64,000 nucleotides of DNA from Nocardioides sp. SYSU D00065 (GCF_017916425.1 NZ_JAFMSX010000001.1:372001-436000), one strand, 5' to 3'; positions 16,893-26,674 are shown, numbered from the stretch's first letter. Translations and numbers: made by a program. Notes: generated by a model from the sequence alone, not told the origin.

Positions 16893-18631
16893 CGGTTGTC
16901 TCCCTCGTTGTCCTCGATGCGGTCGCGCAGCAGCTCCTCGCGGCCGGCCACCTCGGGCGCGTCGGCGACGTCGCCGTCACGCTCGGCGTCGTTCTCGCCC
17001 AGCTCGAGCAGCGCCACCTCGGGGTGGTGCAGGTCGAAGGCCGGGGACTCCGAGCGGATGCGCGGCAGGCTGACGAAGTTGTGGCGCGGCGGCGGGCAAC
17101 TCGTCGCCCACTCCAGCGAGCGGCCCCAGCCCCACGGGTCGTCCACGACGACCTTCGGCGCCCGTGCGGAGACGTAGACGTTGTAGAGGAACGGCAGCGT
17201 GGAGGCGGCGAGCAGGAACGAGCCCACGGTGGAGATCTGGTTGAGCGTGGTGAACCCGTCCTCGGGCAGGTAGTCGGCGTAGCGCCGCGGCATCCCCTCG
17301 ACGCCGAGCCAGTGCTGGACGAGGAAGGTCGTGTGGAAGCCGACGAACAGGATCCAGAAGTGCACCTTGCCCAGGCGCTCGTCGAGCAGCCGCCCGGTCA
17401 TCTTGGGCCACCAGAAGTAGAACCCGGCGAACATCGCGAACACCACGGTGCCGAACACGACGTAGTGGAAGTGCGCGACGACGAAGTAGGAGTCGGACAC
17501 GTGGAAGTCCAGCGGCGGGCTGGCCAGGATGATGCCGGTCAGGCCACCGAAGAGGAACGTCACGAGGAAGCCGATCGACCACAGCATGGGGGTGTCAAAC
17601 GAGATCGACCCGCCCCACATCGTGCCGATCCAGTTGAAGAACTTCACCCCGGTCGGCACGGCGATGAGGAACGTCATGCCGGAGAAGAACGGCAGGTCGA
17701 CCGCACCGGTGACGAACATGTGGTGGGCCCACACGGCCACCGACAGCATCGCGATGCCGAGGGTCGCCGCGACCAGGCCGACGTAGCCGAAGATCGGCTT
17801 GCGGCTGAAGACCGGGAGGATCTCGGAGACGATGCCGAAGAACGGCAGGGCGATGATGTAGACCTCGGGGTGACCGAAGAACCAGAACAGGTGCTGCCAC
17901 AGGATCGGCCCGCCGTGCGAGGGGTCGAACACGTGGGCGCCGAGCAGTCGGTCGGCCTCCAGCGAGAGCAGTGCGCCCGCCAGGATCGGGAACACCATGA
18001 TCACGAGCATGCTGGTGATCAGCGTGTTCCACACGAAGATCGGCATCCGGAACATGGTCATGCCCGGGGCGCGCATGCAGATGATCGTGGTGATGAAGTT
18101 GACGCCACCCAGGATCGAGCCGAGACCGGCCATCCACAGGCCCATGATCCACAGGTCGCCGCCGACGCCGGGACTGCGGACGGCGTCCGAGAGCGGCGTG
18201 TAGGCGAACCAGCCGAAGTCTGCGGCGCCGTCGCGGGTCAGGAAGCCCGAGGCGGCGATGAGACCACCGAACAGGAACAGCCAGTAGCTGAACATGTTGA
18301 GCCGCGGGAACGCCACGTCGGGCGCACCGATCTGCAGCGGCATGATGATGTTGGCGAAGCCGAAGAACAGCGGGGTCGCGAACAGCAGCAGCATGATCGT
18401 GCCGTGCATGGTGAACAGCTGGTTGTAGAGCTGCTCGTGCACGATCTGCTGGCCGGGGTAGGCCAGCTCGGAGCGGATCAGCATCGCCATCAGGCCGGCG
18501 ATGAGGAACCAGGCGAACGAGGTGCCGAGGTAGAGCTTGCCGATGAGCTTGTGGTCGGTGGTGGTGAGCAGCCGGACGACCTGCTCTCCCAGTGCCTTGC
18601 GCTGCGGTGCGGCAGCGGATGCGGCGGTCAC
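16889..18631 (-). CDS. ctaD: Cytochrome aa3 oxidase subunit I
   Basis: Catalytic heme-copper subunit; 580 residues with 12 transmembrane helices. The start TTTDHKLIG, the CuB motif [10 protein letters not shown], the K-channel region, the HHMF pair that binds CuB, and the heme-ligating VAHFHYV are all visible. GTG 18631 overlaps the ctaC stop. In M. tuberculosis ctaD lies elsewhere; here it is joined to ctaC and ctaF. Confidence 0.97.
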   Translation of the reverse strand: MTAASAAAPQRKALGEQVVRLLTTTDHKLIGKLYLGTSFAWFLIAGLMAMLIRSELAYPGQQIVHEQLYNQLFTMHGTIMLLLFATPLFFGFANIIMPLQIGAPDVAFPRLNMFSYWLFLFGGLIAASGFLTRDGAADFGWFAYTPLSDAVRSPGVGGDLWIMGLWMAGLGSILGGVNFITTIICMRAPGMTMFRMPIFVWNTLITSMLVIMVFPILAGALLSLEADRLLGAHVFDPSHGGPILWQHLFWFFGHPEVYIIALPFFGIVSEILPVFSRKPIFGYVGLVAATLGIAMLSVAVWAHHMFVTGAVDLPFFSGMTFLIAVPTGVKFFNWIGTMWGGSISFDTPMLWSIGFLVTFLFGGLTGIILASPPLDFHVSDSYFVVAHFHYVVFGTVVFAMFAGFYFWWPKMTGRLLDERLGKVHFWILFVGFHTTFLVQHWLGVEGMPRRYADYLPEDGFTTLNQISTVGSFLLAASTLPFLYNVYVSARAPKVVVDDPWGWGRSLEWATSCPPPRHNFVSLPRIRSESPAFDLHHPEVALLELGENDAERDGDVADAPEVAGREELLRDRIEDNEGDNR

Positions 18632-19545
18632 TCCTGGCTCCCTTCCTGGTTGTCGTCTTCGCCCAGACCAGCCTGGGTCTCGACGTTGGCCCCGCCGGTG
18701 ATCGGCTGCTCGCTGGTCTGGCCGGCCTCGGCCAGCTCGGCCAGGTAGGCCTCGTAGTCGGCCTGGCTCACGACCTCGACCTGGAAGAGCATGCGCGAGT
18801 GGTAGACCCCGCACAGCTCGTAGCACTTGCCGGCGTAGGTCCCGATGACGGTCGGGGTGACCTGCAGCTGGTTGACGCGACCGGGGATGACGTCCATGCG
18901 CGTCAGGAACGACGGCACGCCGAAGTTGTGGATGACGTCGGGCGAGCGCAGGTTGAACTGGATCCGCTGGTCGACGGGAAGCACGAGCGTGGGGATCTCG
19001 CTGGCGTCGCCGACGGTGTAGACGTACTCGTCGTAGGCGTAGTCGCCGTCACGAGCGGTCGCGTCGGTGTTCTGCTCGCCGATGCCGTGGTTGAACGTCC
19101 ACGACCACTGCTGGCCCGTCACCTCGATCGTGAGGTCGGGCTCGGGCTCGATCTCGGTCATCACGTCCTGGACGCGGACGGTGTGGAAGAAGAACACCAC
19201 GCACATCAGGACCGGAGCGATCGTGTAGAAGACCTCGAGGGGCAGGTTGTAGCGCGTCTGCCGCGGCACCTCGTCGTCGTTGCGACGGCGGAACTTCACC
19301 ACGACGTAGAAGATCAGGCCCCAGACGATGAGGCCGGTGATCATCGCCGCGACCCATGCCCACTTCCACAGCTCGTAGGTGTAGGGACCCTGGGCGCTCG
19401 CGCGGTCGGGCATGGCGAGGTTCTTGATCTGGTGCGTGTCGGCCTCGGAACACCCGGCCAGCACCAGCATCGTCACGCCGAGCAGCGCGACCTTCACCGC
19501 ACGCCGGGCAGGCACGCCTGAAAGCTTGGGGACTTGCAGACCCAC
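18628..19545 (-). CDS. ctaC: Cytochrome aa3 oxidase subunit II, lipoprotein
   Basis: CuA-bearing subunit that receives electrons from QcrC. The 305-residue protein has a lipobox VLAGC (Cys32), two transmembrane helices (about 58-85 and 103-125) and a cupredoxin domain. CuA ligands are in the [12 protein letters not shown] motif, with the upstream His in VIHNFG. GTG 19545 is preceded by a purine-rich GAGAGAGAGG element. A TACCCT at 19587-19582 (minus strand) may be the -10 box, giving a leader near 30 bases. Confidence 0.96.
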   Translation of the reverse strand: MGLQVPKLSGVPARRAVKVALLGVTMLVLAGCSEADTHQIKNLAMPDRASAQGPYTYELWKWAWVAAMITGLIVWGLIFYVVVKFRRRNDDEVPRQTRYNLPLEVFYTIAPVLMCVVFFFHTVRVQDVMTEIEPEPDLTIEVTGQQWSWTFNHGIGEQNTDATARDGDYAYDEYVYTVGDASEIPTLVLPVDQRIQFNLRSPDVIHNFGVPSFLTRMDVIPGRVNQLQVTPTVIGTYAGKCYELCGVYHSRMLFQVEVVSQADYEAYLAELAEAGQTSEQPITGGANVETQAGLGEDDNQEGSQE

Positions 19546-19685
19546 TGACGAGCCTCTCTCTCGGTACTTCTCGGTGTGCCAAGGGTATCCCCAACGGGCC
19601 CGGCCGTGCGGGGCAGGGTCCGGTGTCGCGGATCTGCCCGGCCGCCGCGAGGCGGTCCGCGGCGTACGTGGCATAGGTTGCCGCT

Positions 19686-20801
19686 GTGACCGGTCGCGGC
19701 GACCTCGACAGCGCCTCCTCGGCGCCCCTGCACCCGGCGGCGCGCGAGGTCCTGCTGGCCGCCGTGGACCGCGGGTACGCCGACCCCCGCCGGCTGCACC
19801 GCGCCGGCCGCGAGGCGCGGCTGCTCCTGGACAACGCCCGCGAGGCGACGGCCGACGCGCTGGGCGTGCGACCGGACGAGGTCACCTTCACCCCGAGCGG
19901 CACGCACGCCGTGCACCTGGGGCTGCTGGGGCTGGTCCGCGGCTCGCGTCGCGGCGACGTGGTCGTCCACTCGGCCGTCGAGCACTCGGCCGTCCGGCAC
20001 GCCGTGGCCTGGGGCGCCCGCGCCGCAGAGGTGTCCTGCGACCGCCACGGCCGGGTCGACGTAGACGCTCTGGCGCAGGCGGCGCTGGCCCCGGAGGTCG
20101 GCGTCGTGGCGCTGCAGACGGCCAACCACGAGGTCGCGACCGTGCAGCCGGTGGACGAGCTCGAGCTGCCCGACGGCGTCCCCCTCTTCACCGACGCCTG
20201 CGCCTCGATGGGCCGGCTCCCGCTGCCGGGCGGCTGGGCGGCGGCGGCGGGCTCGGCGCACAAGTGGGGCGGTCCGGCCGGTGTGGGGCTCCTGCTGGTG
20301 CGCAAGCGGGCCAGGTGGCGCAACCCGTTCCCGGGTGACGACCGCGTCGACGAGCGCTCGACCGGCTTCGAGAACGTCCCGGCGGTCCTCGCGGCCGCCG
20401 CCTCGCTGCAGGCCGTCGTCGCCGAGCGTGCCGAGGCCGGCACCCGCCAGCACGAGCTCGTCGACGTCGTACGCCGCCGGGTGGCGGCCGAGGTGCCGGA
20501 CGTCGAGGTGGTCGGCGACCCCGAGCGACGGCTCCCCCACCTCGCGACCTTCTCGTTCCTCTACGTCGACGGCGAGGCGCTGGTCACCGAGCTCGACCGG
20601 CGCGGCTTCGGGATCGCCAGCGGCTCGGCCTGCACGGCGTCCACGCTCACCCCGAGCCACGTCCTGGAGGCGATGGGCGTGCTCACGCACGGCAACGTCC
20701 GCCTCTCGCTGCAGCGCGACACGACGCGCGCCGACGTGGACGCCTTCTGCGACGTCCTGCCCGCCCTGGTGGCCGAGCTGCGGGCCCGGGTGGGGATGTG
20801 A
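19686..20801 (+). CDS. Cysteine desulfurase-like class V aminotransferase
   Basis: PLP enzyme expected to take sulfur from cysteine. In the 371-residue protein the PLP Lys lies in SAHKWGG and the persulfide Cys in GSACTAS, with ANHEVATVQP before them, so both catalytic residues are in place. The N-terminus is shorter than IscS and starts with an unusual LDSASSAPLH rather than the common YLDNAATT. It overlaps a TusA-like carrier downstream, suggesting a private sulfur relay. TAGGTT (19674-19679) ends 6 bases before GTG 19686. Confidence 0.93.
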   Translation: MTGRGDLDSASSAPLHPAAREVLLAAVDRGYADPRRLHRAGREARLLLDNAREATADALGVRPDEVTFTPSGTHAVHLGLLGLVRGSRRGDVVVHSAVEHSAVRHAVAWGARAAEVSCDRHGRVDVDALAQAALAPEVGVVALQTANHEVATVQPVDELELPDGVPLFTDACASMGRLPLPGGWAAAAGSAHKWGGPAGVGLLLVRKRARWRNPFPGDDRVDERSTGFENVPAVLAAAASLQAVVAERAEAGTRQHELVDVVRRRVAAEVPDVEVVGDPERRLPHLATFSFLYVDGEALVTELDRRGFGIASGSACTASTLTPSHVLEAMGVLTHGNVRLSLQRDTTRADVDAFCDVLPALVAELRARVGM

Positions 20802-21067
20802 GCGAGCAGCCCGGCCGACCGGGTCCGCGCGGGGAGCCGGTCGCCCTCGAGCTGGACTGTCGCGAGGTGCCCTGCCCGATGCCCGTCATCGAGCTGGCCC
20901 GGCACCTCGGCGACGTCGAGGTGGGCGAGCTGCTCGCGGTGGTCGCCCGCGACCCGGCGGCCGCGGTCGACGTGCCGGCGTGGTGCCGGATGAAGGATCA
21001 GGAGTTCGTCGGCGCGGACACCGCGGGGGACGGAGCCCCCCGCTACGTCGTGCGCCGCCTCGGCTGA
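20798..21067 (+). CDS. TusA/SirA-like sulfur carrier
   Basis: An 89-residue protein with the CPMPVIEL motif of the TusA family; the Cys would carry persulfide. It starts at a GTG overlapping the stop of the cysteine desulfurase, the strongest evidence that the pair acts as donor and acceptor of sulfur. The final target (tRNA thiolation, molybdopterin or Fe-S) cannot be told from the window. The N-terminus has a proline/glycine-rich extension of about 15 residues. Confidence 0.92.
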   Translation: MSEQPGRPGPRGEPVALELDCREVPCPMPVIELARHLGDVEVGELLAVVARDPAAAVDVPAWCRMKDQEFVGADTAGDGAPRYVVRRLG

Positions 21068-21089
21068 GGCGGGCGGAGCGGCAGCGGCA

Positions 21090-21120
21090 GGGGCAGGGGC
21101 AGGGGCAGGGGCGTCAGGGG
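21090..21120 (+). repeat. (GGGGCA)n tract, G-quadruplex candidate
   Basis: Five GGGG runs on the plus strand at 21090, 21096, 21102, 21108 and 21117; the first four are separated by just CA. This meets the simple G-quadruplex rule with 2-base loops. It sits between the convergent ends of the TusA-like gene and the adenosine kinase-like gene, and overlaps the last codons of the latter. Confidence 0.8.
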
Positions 21121-22100
21121 CGGATCGTCTCGAGGTGCGGCTCGAAGTCGGCCACCGCCTCGTCGCCGTACGTCGCCGCACAGCGCGCGAGGAACGCCCG
21201 CCGCGAGATCTCGTACTCCTGCGTGCCGACCTGCTCGACCACGTAGACCGCGAGCAGGCACCCCAGCTGTGCGGCGCGCTCGTGACCCAGACCCCAGCTC
21301 AGCGCCGCGAGGAAGCCGGCGCGGAAGGCGTCGCCGACACCGGTCGGCTCGACCTTCTCGATCTCGGGCACCGCGCCGACGACGATCGACTCCTCGCCCT
21401 CGCGGTCGATGCGCACGCCGGCCGGACCGAGCGTCACGACCCACGTGCCGACCCGGGACAGGACCTCCTCGCGGCTCCAGCCGGTCTTCTGGGTGATCAG
21501 GCTGGCCTCGTACTCGTTGGAGAAGAGGATCGCCGCGCCGTCGATCAGCTGGCGGATGAGGTCCCCGTCGCCGAAGGCGAGCTGCTGCGAGGGGTCGGCG
21601 ACGAACCGGTAGCCGCGCTGGCGGCACTCGTCGGTGTGGCGCAGCATGCCCTGCGGGTCGTCCGGGCCGACCAGGACGTAGTCGGGGGCGCCCACGCGGT
21701 CGACGATCGGCTTGAGCTCGATGTCGCGCGCCTCGCTCATCGCGCCGGCGTAGAAGCTGGCGATCTGCGCCATCGAGGAGTCGTTGGTGCACACGAACCG
21801 GGCGGTGTGGCGGGTCTCGGAGACGTGCACCGAGTCGCAGTCGACGTTGTGCCGCTCGAGCCACGAGCGGTACTCGGCGAAGTCCTCGCCCACGGCGCCG
21901 ACCAGCACCGGGCGCAGCCCCAGGTTGCCGAGGCCGAAGCAGATGTTGGCGGCGCAACCGCCGCGGCGTACCTCGAGGTCCTCGACCAGGAAGGACACCG
22001 AGAGCTTGTCGAGCTGGTCCACGACCAGGCTGTCGGCGAACCGGCCCGGGAAGGACATCAGGTGGTCGGTCGCGATGGATCCGGCAACGAGGAGGGACAC
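21114..22100 (-). CDS. PfkB-family carbohydrate kinase, adenosine kinase-like
   Basis: A 328-residue ribokinase-fold kinase beginning near SLLVAGSIATDHLM, almost the same opening as mycobacterial AdoK (Rv2202c). The C-terminal signature TGVGDAFRAG provides the catalytic Asp and anion hole. Probably phosphorylates adenosine or a related nucleoside. GTG 22100 is chosen: TAGTGT (22114-22109) ends 8 bases before it. GTG 22112 is an alternative. Neighbouring ErpA and glycerate kinase repeat the order of the M. tuberculosis locus. Confidence 0.9.
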   Translation of the reverse strand: MSLLVAGSIATDHLMSFPGRFADSLVVDQLDKLSVSFLVEDLEVRRGGCAANICFGLGNLGLRPVLVGAVGEDFAEYRSWLERHNVDCDSVHVSETRHTARFVCTNDSSMAQIASFYAGAMSEARDIELKPIVDRVGAPDYVLVGPDDPQGMLRHTDECRQRGYRFVADPSQQLAFGDGDLIRQLIDGAAILFSNEYEASLITQKTGWSREEVLSRVGTWVVTLGPAGVRIDREGEESIVVGAVPEIEKVEPTGVGDAFRAGFLAALSWGLGHERAAQLGCLLAVYVVEQVGTQEYEISRRAFLARCAATYGDEAVADFEPHLETIRP

Positions 22101-22164
22101 GACGCGGAACACTACCTCCCGGTACACCTCGGGATACCACGCAGTAGCCCCTAGCCTCGGACCC

Positions 22165-22419
22165 ATGACGACGTCGCGACACCCCTCGCACCTGGTCCAC
22201 GACGAGCTCGGGACGCCGGCCGAGCTGGCGGCCGACTGCCGCGCGACCGGCCGCAACCTGGGTCTCGCCTCGCCGCTCGAGCGCGCCGCGCAGGCCGCCG
22301 TGGCGGCTGCGCCCAGCATCCGGTTCGAGGACTACCCCGCCGAGGTCGGCAAGCGGGAGATCCGGGTCTCCGAGGCCGCCGCGCGGCTGGCCGGGGCGCT
22401 CCACCTGCACCTGGACTGA
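22165..22419 (+). CDS. Small conserved hypothetical protein
   Basis: An 84-residue protein beginning MTTSRHPSHL, with a charged helical body and no membrane segment or cysteine. It is divergent from the AdoK-like kinase, 64 bases away. TAGCCT at 22152-22157 ends 7 bases before the ATG, and a strong terminator follows the stop, so it appears to be a single-gene leaderless unit. I do not recognise a family. Confidence 0.72.
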   Translation: MTTSRHPSHLVHDELGTPAELAADCRATGRNLGLASPLERAAQAAVAAAPSIRFEDYPAEVGKREIRVSEAAARLAGALHLHLD

Positions 22420-22446
22420 GCCGACCGGACGGACGGGTCCCCCGGA

Positions 22447-22488
22447 CACGACGAAGGCCCCCGCCGCTCGGCGGGGGCCTTCGTCGTG
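22447..22488. terminator. Bidirectional intrinsic terminator
   Basis: Perfect 19-bp stem (22447-22465 and 22470-22488) with a GCTC loop, between the convergent 84-residue gene and erpA. The arms start CACGACGAAGG and end in a GC-rich core. Confidence 0.92.
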
Positions 22489-22516
22489 CGTCCCGGTCGA
22501 GACCGGGCGCCTCAGC

Positions 22517-22876
22517 TCAGTGGAAGCTGTCGCCGCAGGCGCAGGACCCGGTGGCGTTGGGGTTGTCGATGGTGAAGCCCTGCTTCTCGATGGTGTCGAC
22601 GAAGTCGATCTCGGCACCGTTGAGGTAGGGGACGCTCATCCGGTCCACCACGACGGTCACGCCGTCGAAATCGGTGGTGACGTCGCCGTCGAGCGTGCGC
22701 TCGTCGAAGAAGAGCTGGTAGCGCAGGCCCGAGCAGCCACCCGGCTGCACGGAGATGCGCAGGGCCAGGTCGTCGCGACCCTCCTGCTCCAGGAGGCTCC
22801 TCACCTTGCCGGCGGCGACAGCGGACAGGTTGATCTGGTCGGTACGGCGCTCAGTGGTCTCGACCTGCTCGGTCAT
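22517..22876 (-). CDS. erpA: Iron-sulfur cluster insertion protein ErpA/HesB
   Basis: A-type carrier that delivers [4Fe-4S] clusters to target enzymes. The 119-residue protein has the three conserved cysteines, one in GGCSGL and two in the C-terminal SCACGDSF. It probably serves the quinolinate synthase NadA nearby and other Fe-S enzymes. It is followed on the same strand by the glycerate kinase gene? No: the kinase lies upstream, with 82 bases between, so the two may or may not share a transcript. Confidence 0.95.
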   Translation of the reverse strand: MTEQVETTERRTDQINLSAVAAGKVRSLLEQEGRDDLALRISVQPGGCSGLRYQLFFDERTLDGDVTTDFDGVTVVVDRMSVPYLNGAEIDFVDTIEKQGFTIDNPNATGSCACGDSFH

Positions 22877-22958
22877 GTCATCACTCCAGGAAGTCTCGGG
22901 GTACTGCTTGCGTCAATGGTCGCACACCGCGGGTTATTCCCCACGGGTCGTCGTGCGG

Positions 22959-24041
22959 TCAGCGCGACCACGTCCGCGCGACCCGTGCCGCGAGGTCGGC
23001 GAGCGCCCCGGCGGGGTCGCCGAGCGCGCGCTCCTCCCCCACCAGCTCGACGAGCGAGTAGGCGGACTCGATGCCGAGGGCCCGCATCTCGCGGGAGCCG
23101 ACCAGGACCTGCCCCGCCAGTGCGATGCAGGGCCGCAGCGCGTCCGCGGCGATGCCGGCGACGCCGTAGGGGACCTTCCCGGCCCGGCTGGAGAAGTCGA
23201 AGGCGCCCTCGCCGGTCACGACGAGGTCGGCCTGCCGGGCACGTGCGGACAGCTCGACCGCCTCGGCGACCAGCCCGATGCCGGGCTGCCGCGAGGCGCC
23301 GAGCGCGAGGAGGGCGTACCCGATCCCGCCGGCGGCGCCCGCCCCCTTCTCCAGCGACGTACGTCGGTCGGTGGCGCTCGCGAAACCCTCCAGCCACCCG
23401 TCGACCTCGGCGATCCGGTCCTCCGCGATGCCCTTCTCCGGCCCGAACGTCTTGGTGGCCCCGAAGAGCCCGGTGAGCGGGATGTCCACGTCGCTCGCCG
23501 CGACCAGCGCCACCCCCGCGAGCCGCTCGCGCGCCGGCGCCGGGTCCACCACCGTGACGGACGCGAGACCCGCCGCGCCGGCGTCCAGTGGCCCGTCGCT
23601 CCGCGCGCCGAGCGCCGCCAGGACGCCCGCGCCCCCGTCGTTGGTGCCGCTGCCGCCCAGACCCACGACGACCGTCCTGGCGCCCCCGTCGACCGCCGCC
23701 AGGACGAGCTCGCCGACGCCGCGGCTCGACGCGGTCTCGGGGTCGCCGTCCACCAGGTGGGCGCCGGCGGCCTGAGCGCTCTCGACGTACGCCGTCTCCC
23801 CGACGTGCAGCACCACGGCCGGGGTCGGCGTCCCGTGCGGTCCGGCGACCGTGACCGCGGCGAGGTCGCCACCGAGCGCGGCGTGCAGCACGTCGACGAA
23901 GCCGGAGCCCCCGTCGGCCATCGGCGCGAGGTCGAGCTCGTCGTGCGGCGCCTGGCGCCGCCAGCCCTCAGCGACGGCCTGCGCGGCCTCGACGGCGGTG
24001 AGGGTCCCCGCGAACTTGTCGGGGGCGATGAGCACGCGCAT
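22959..24041 (-). CDS. Glycerate kinase, GlxK family
   Basis: Phosphorylates D-glycerate, giving 2- or 3-phosphoglycerate. The 360-residue length is normal. The opening MRVLIAPDKFAGTLTA, the PMADGGSG motif near residue 50, the GLGGSGTNDGG loop near 130 and the late VTGEGAFD motif are typical of the family. ATG 24041 is the only start that fits; the frame runs further upstream through the divergent SRPBCC gene. Corresponds in order to Rv2205c. Confidence 0.95.
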   Translation of the reverse strand: MRVLIAPDKFAGTLTAVEAAQAVAEGWRRQAPHDELDLAPMADGGSGFVDVLHAALGGDLAAVTVAGPHGTPTPAVVLHVGETAYVESAQAAGAHLVDGDPETASSRGVGELVLAAVDGGARTVVVGLGGSGTNDGGAGVLAALGARSDGPLDAGAAGLASVTVVDPAPARERLAGVALVAASDVDIPLTGLFGATKTFGPEKGIAEDRIAEVDGWLEGFASATDRRTSLEKGAGAAGGIGYALLALGASRQPGIGLVAEAVELSARARQADLVVTGEGAFDFSSRAGKVPYGVAGIAADALRPCIALAGQVLVGSREMRALGIESAYSLVELVGEERALGDPAGALADLAARVARTWSR

Positions 24042-24083
24042 GGCGCCATCCTCGCAGCGGCCGCGTCCGGCATGCTTGGCGGC

Positions 24084-24500
24084 ATGAGCCTTGACCCCGT
24101 CGTCGCCGAGGTCACCGTGCCGGTGACCCCCACCGAGGCGTTCGTGGGCTTCACCGCCCAGATGGGCGAGTGGTGGGACCCGCTGCTGACCCCGGACCCC
24201 GCCACGTTCACCGGCATCGCCATCGACCCCCACGGCGACGTCGCGATGGTGCACGGTGACGAGCAGTACGTCTGGGGGCGGGTCACCGAGTGGGACCCGA
24301 TCGGCCGCTACTCGCAGGAGTTCTGGCTCGGTCACGCCGAGGAGTCGCCGACCACCCTCGTGGTCACGTTCACCGAGGGACCCGACGGCACGGAGGTCCG
24401 CCTCGAGCACAGCGGCTGGACCCCGGGCAGCGAGGAGGTCCGCGCGAGGTACACCGACTGGGCCAGGCTGCTCGAGCGCTACGCCGCGCACGTCTCGTGA
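24084..24500 (+). CDS. SRPBCC (AHSA1-like) domain protein
   Basis: A 138-residue single-domain protein. The opening VTVPVTPTEAF, a GEWWDP stretch, the WGRVTEWDP turn and a C-terminal helix with GWTP are typical of the Bet v 1-like SRPBCC fold in the AHSA1/polyketide cyclase group. These bind hydrophobic ligands or assist proteins; no specific ligand can be assigned. Its stop overlaps the next gene's GTG. CATGCT (24071-24076) ends 7 bases before the ATG. Confidence 0.88.
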   Translation: MSLDPVVAEVTVPVTPTEAFVGFTAQMGEWWDPLLTPDPATFTGIAIDPHGDVAMVHGDEQYVWGRVTEWDPIGRYSQEFWLGHAEESPTTLVVTFTEGPDGTEVRLEHSGWTPGSEEVRARYTDWARLLERYAAHVS

Positions 24501-25384
24501 CCGCGCCGGTCGTCCGCCCGATGCGCGAGGAGGACGTCGAGGACCTCGCCGAGCTCACCGCCACGAGCTACTTCGAGGTCGACGCCCGCACCTACCAGCG
24601 CGCCTGGCCGGATCCCGTACGACGACCCGCCGGCCGCAACGCGCACTGGATCCGGCGCACGAAGCGAGCGTTGGTCACCGATCCGGGCGGCTGCTGGGTC
24701 GCGGAGGCCGACGGCGAGGTCGTCGGCGGAGCGGTGTCGCGCGTGCGCGAGCTCATGTGGATCCTGGCCTCCTTCGCCGTGCGGCCGGACCTCCAGGGGC
24801 GCGGGATCGGCGCCCAGCTGATGGCGGCGGCGATGCAGCACGGCCGCGGGTGCCTGCGCGGCATGTTCTCCGCCAGCGCCGACCCCGGCGCCGTACGCCG
24901 CTACCGGCTCGCGGGCTTCGACCTGCACCCGCAGATGCTGCTCACCGGCGTCGTCGACCGCAGCGCGATCCCGGTCGTGGACCGCGTCCGGGAGGGCACC
25001 GCCGCCGACCTGGAGCTGATGGACTCGGTGGACCGGCGCACCCGCGGCGCGGCGCACCTGGGCGACCACGAGCTCCTCCTCGAGCAGTTCCGGCTCGTCG
25101 TGACCGACCACTCCACGGGCTCGGGCTACGCCTACGTCGAGGCGGACGGGGCTCCCGTCCTGCTGGCTGCGACCAACCGCCGCACCGCGGCCAGGCTGAT
25201 GTGGGAGGCGCTGGCCTCCTCGCAGCCGGGGGCGGAGATCTCGGTGCACCACATCACGGCCGCCAACGCGTGGGCGCTCGACGTGGGCCTCGCCGCGCGG
25301 ATGGCGATCCACCAGAGCGGCTACCTGTGCGTGCGCCGGATGAAGCCGCCGGCGCCCTACCTGCACCACGGCAGCCTGCTCTGA
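24497..25384 (+). CDS. GNAT family N-acetyltransferase
   Basis: A 295-residue protein whose GTG overlaps the SRPBCC gene stop. Residues 5-155 form a GNAT domain with a clear acetyl-CoA loop in VRPDLQGRGIGAQLM. The second half (about 165-290) has a degenerate repeat of the fold, including ITAANAWALDVGL and a final strand, like other two-domain GNATs. Coupling to the SRPBCC gene suggests a shared role, but the substrate is unknown. Confidence 0.88.
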   Translation: MTAPVVRPMREEDVEDLAELTATSYFEVDARTYQRAWPDPVRRPAGRNAHWIRRTKRALVTDPGGCWVAEADGEVVGGAVSRVRELMWILASFAVRPDLQGRGIGAQLMAAAMQHGRGCLRGMFSASADPGAVRRYRLAGFDLHPQMLLTGVVDRSAIPVVDRVREGTAADLELMDSVDRRTRGAAHLGDHELLLEQFRLVVTDHSTGSGYAYVEADGAPVLLAATNRRTAARLMWEALASSQPGAEISVHHITAANAWALDVGLAARMAIHQSGYLCVRRMKPPAPYLHHGSLL

Positions 25385-25391
25385 GAACGCC

Positions 25392-26618
25392 TCAGCCGCC
25401 CGACCCCGGCTCCAGCCGGGACCCGGCCGGGACCTCGCCCTCCACCCGCGAGTCGCGCCCGACCAGCACGAGGTCGTCGTCCTCGGCCCGCTTCCGCGAG
25501 GACGCGGCCCCGACGCTCGCCTTGGCCAGCACCTCGCAGCGCTCGTCCAGCACGCTGGTGCGCACCACGGCGCCGGCTCGGATCACGCAGTCCTCCATCA
25601 CGACGCTGTCGTGCACCTCGGCGCCCTTCTCGACGACGACCCCGGGCCCCAGCACGCTGCCCACGACCAGGCCCGACACGTCCGCGCCCGGCGACAGCAG
25701 GGAGTCGCGGCACTCGCCCGCGGCGCGCACCCGCGCCGCCGGGCGGTCCGGCCAGTGCGAGATCACCGGCAGGTCGCGGTGGTCGAACACGTCGACGTCG
25801 CCGCGCAGCAGGTCGCGGTGGGACTGCAGGTAGAGGCTGGGCTGGCCCACGTCGCGCCAGTAGCCGGTGAGCGGCTCGGCCACGACCCGTCCACTCTCGA
25901 CCAGTCGCGGGAGCAGGTGCTCGCCGAAGTCGCCGATGCCGCTGTCGCCGTCGTCCTGGTCACCGGCCAGCTCGCGCCGCAGGTCGTGCAAAGCGGAGAG
26001 CAGTGCCTCGGTGTCGTAGACGAAGATCTCGGTGGCGACCGTGCCCGCCGAGGGTCGGTCGGGCTTGTGCTCGACGCCGGTGACCGTGCCGTCGTCCCCC
26101 GCGAGCACGACGACGTTGTCGGAGGCATCCCGCTTGCCGACCTCGCTGGTCAGGACGGTCGCCACCCGCCCCGCGGCCACGTGCTCGTCCACCACCGGCG
26201 CCAGGTCCATGTTGAAGACGTGGTCGGCGCTGCACACGACGAGCGTCCGCGCACCGAACGACTCCAGGTCGGCCGACATCCGCAGCAGCAGGTCGCCGTT
26301 GCCGTGCGCGAACCCGCTCTCGGTGGCCGGCCCGGTGCCGGTCTGCGGCACGATGCGACGGAAGCCGCCGCGGTTGCGGTCCAGGCTCCACGGACGACCG
26401 CCGGACAGGTACTCGTCGATGGAGGTGACCTGGTACTCCAAGGACACCCAGACGTCGGAGAGCTCGGCATGCACCAGGGCGGACAGAGCGAAGTCGATCA
26501 GCCGGTGGACACCGCCGTAGGGCAGTGCCGGTTTGGCCCGCTCCCTGGTCAGCACGTCCATCCGGGACCCCTGGCCGCCCGCCTGCACCAGGGCCAGCAC
26601 CTCACCGCGTCGTGGCAT
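25392..26618 (-). CDS. Sugar nucleotidyltransferase, GlgC-like
   Basis: A 408-residue protein related to ADP-glucose pyrophosphorylase. The N-terminal half has the nucleotide-binding VQAGGQGSRM (GGxGxR-type) loop near residue 12, the KPALPYGG lysine motif, the VCSADHVF catalytic region near 130 and GYWRDVG near 255. The C-terminal half forms a left-handed beta-helix of hexapeptide type, ending in a hydrophilic tail. GlgC's first motif is only partly kept (alanine for glycine at one place), so the sugar and nucleotide are not certain. Glycogen-type glucan synthesis is the leading idea. Confidence 0.88.
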   Translation of the reverse strand: MPRRGEVLALVQAGGQGSRMDVLTRERAKPALPYGGVHRLIDFALSALVHAELSDVWVSLEYQVTSIDEYLSGGRPWSLDRNRGGFRRIVPQTGTGPATESGFAHGNGDLLLRMSADLESFGARTLVVCSADHVFNMDLAPVVDEHVAAGRVATVLTSEVGKRDASDNVVVLAGDDGTVTGVEHKPDRPSAGTVATEIFVYDTEALLSALHDLRRELAGDQDDGDSGIGDFGEHLLPRLVESGRVVAEPLTGYWRDVGQPSLYLQSHRDLLRGDVDVFDHRDLPVISHWPDRPAARVRAAGECRDSLLSPGADVSGLVVGSVLGPGVVVEKGAEVHDSVVMEDCVIRAGAVVRTSVLDERCEVLAKASVGAASSRKRAEDDDLVLVGRDSRVEGEVPAGSRLEPGSGG

Positions 26619-26674
26619 GTCCTCAGCCTGCCACCGGCGCGGGAACGTCGGGGACCCCTCTTAGGATGACCCCC

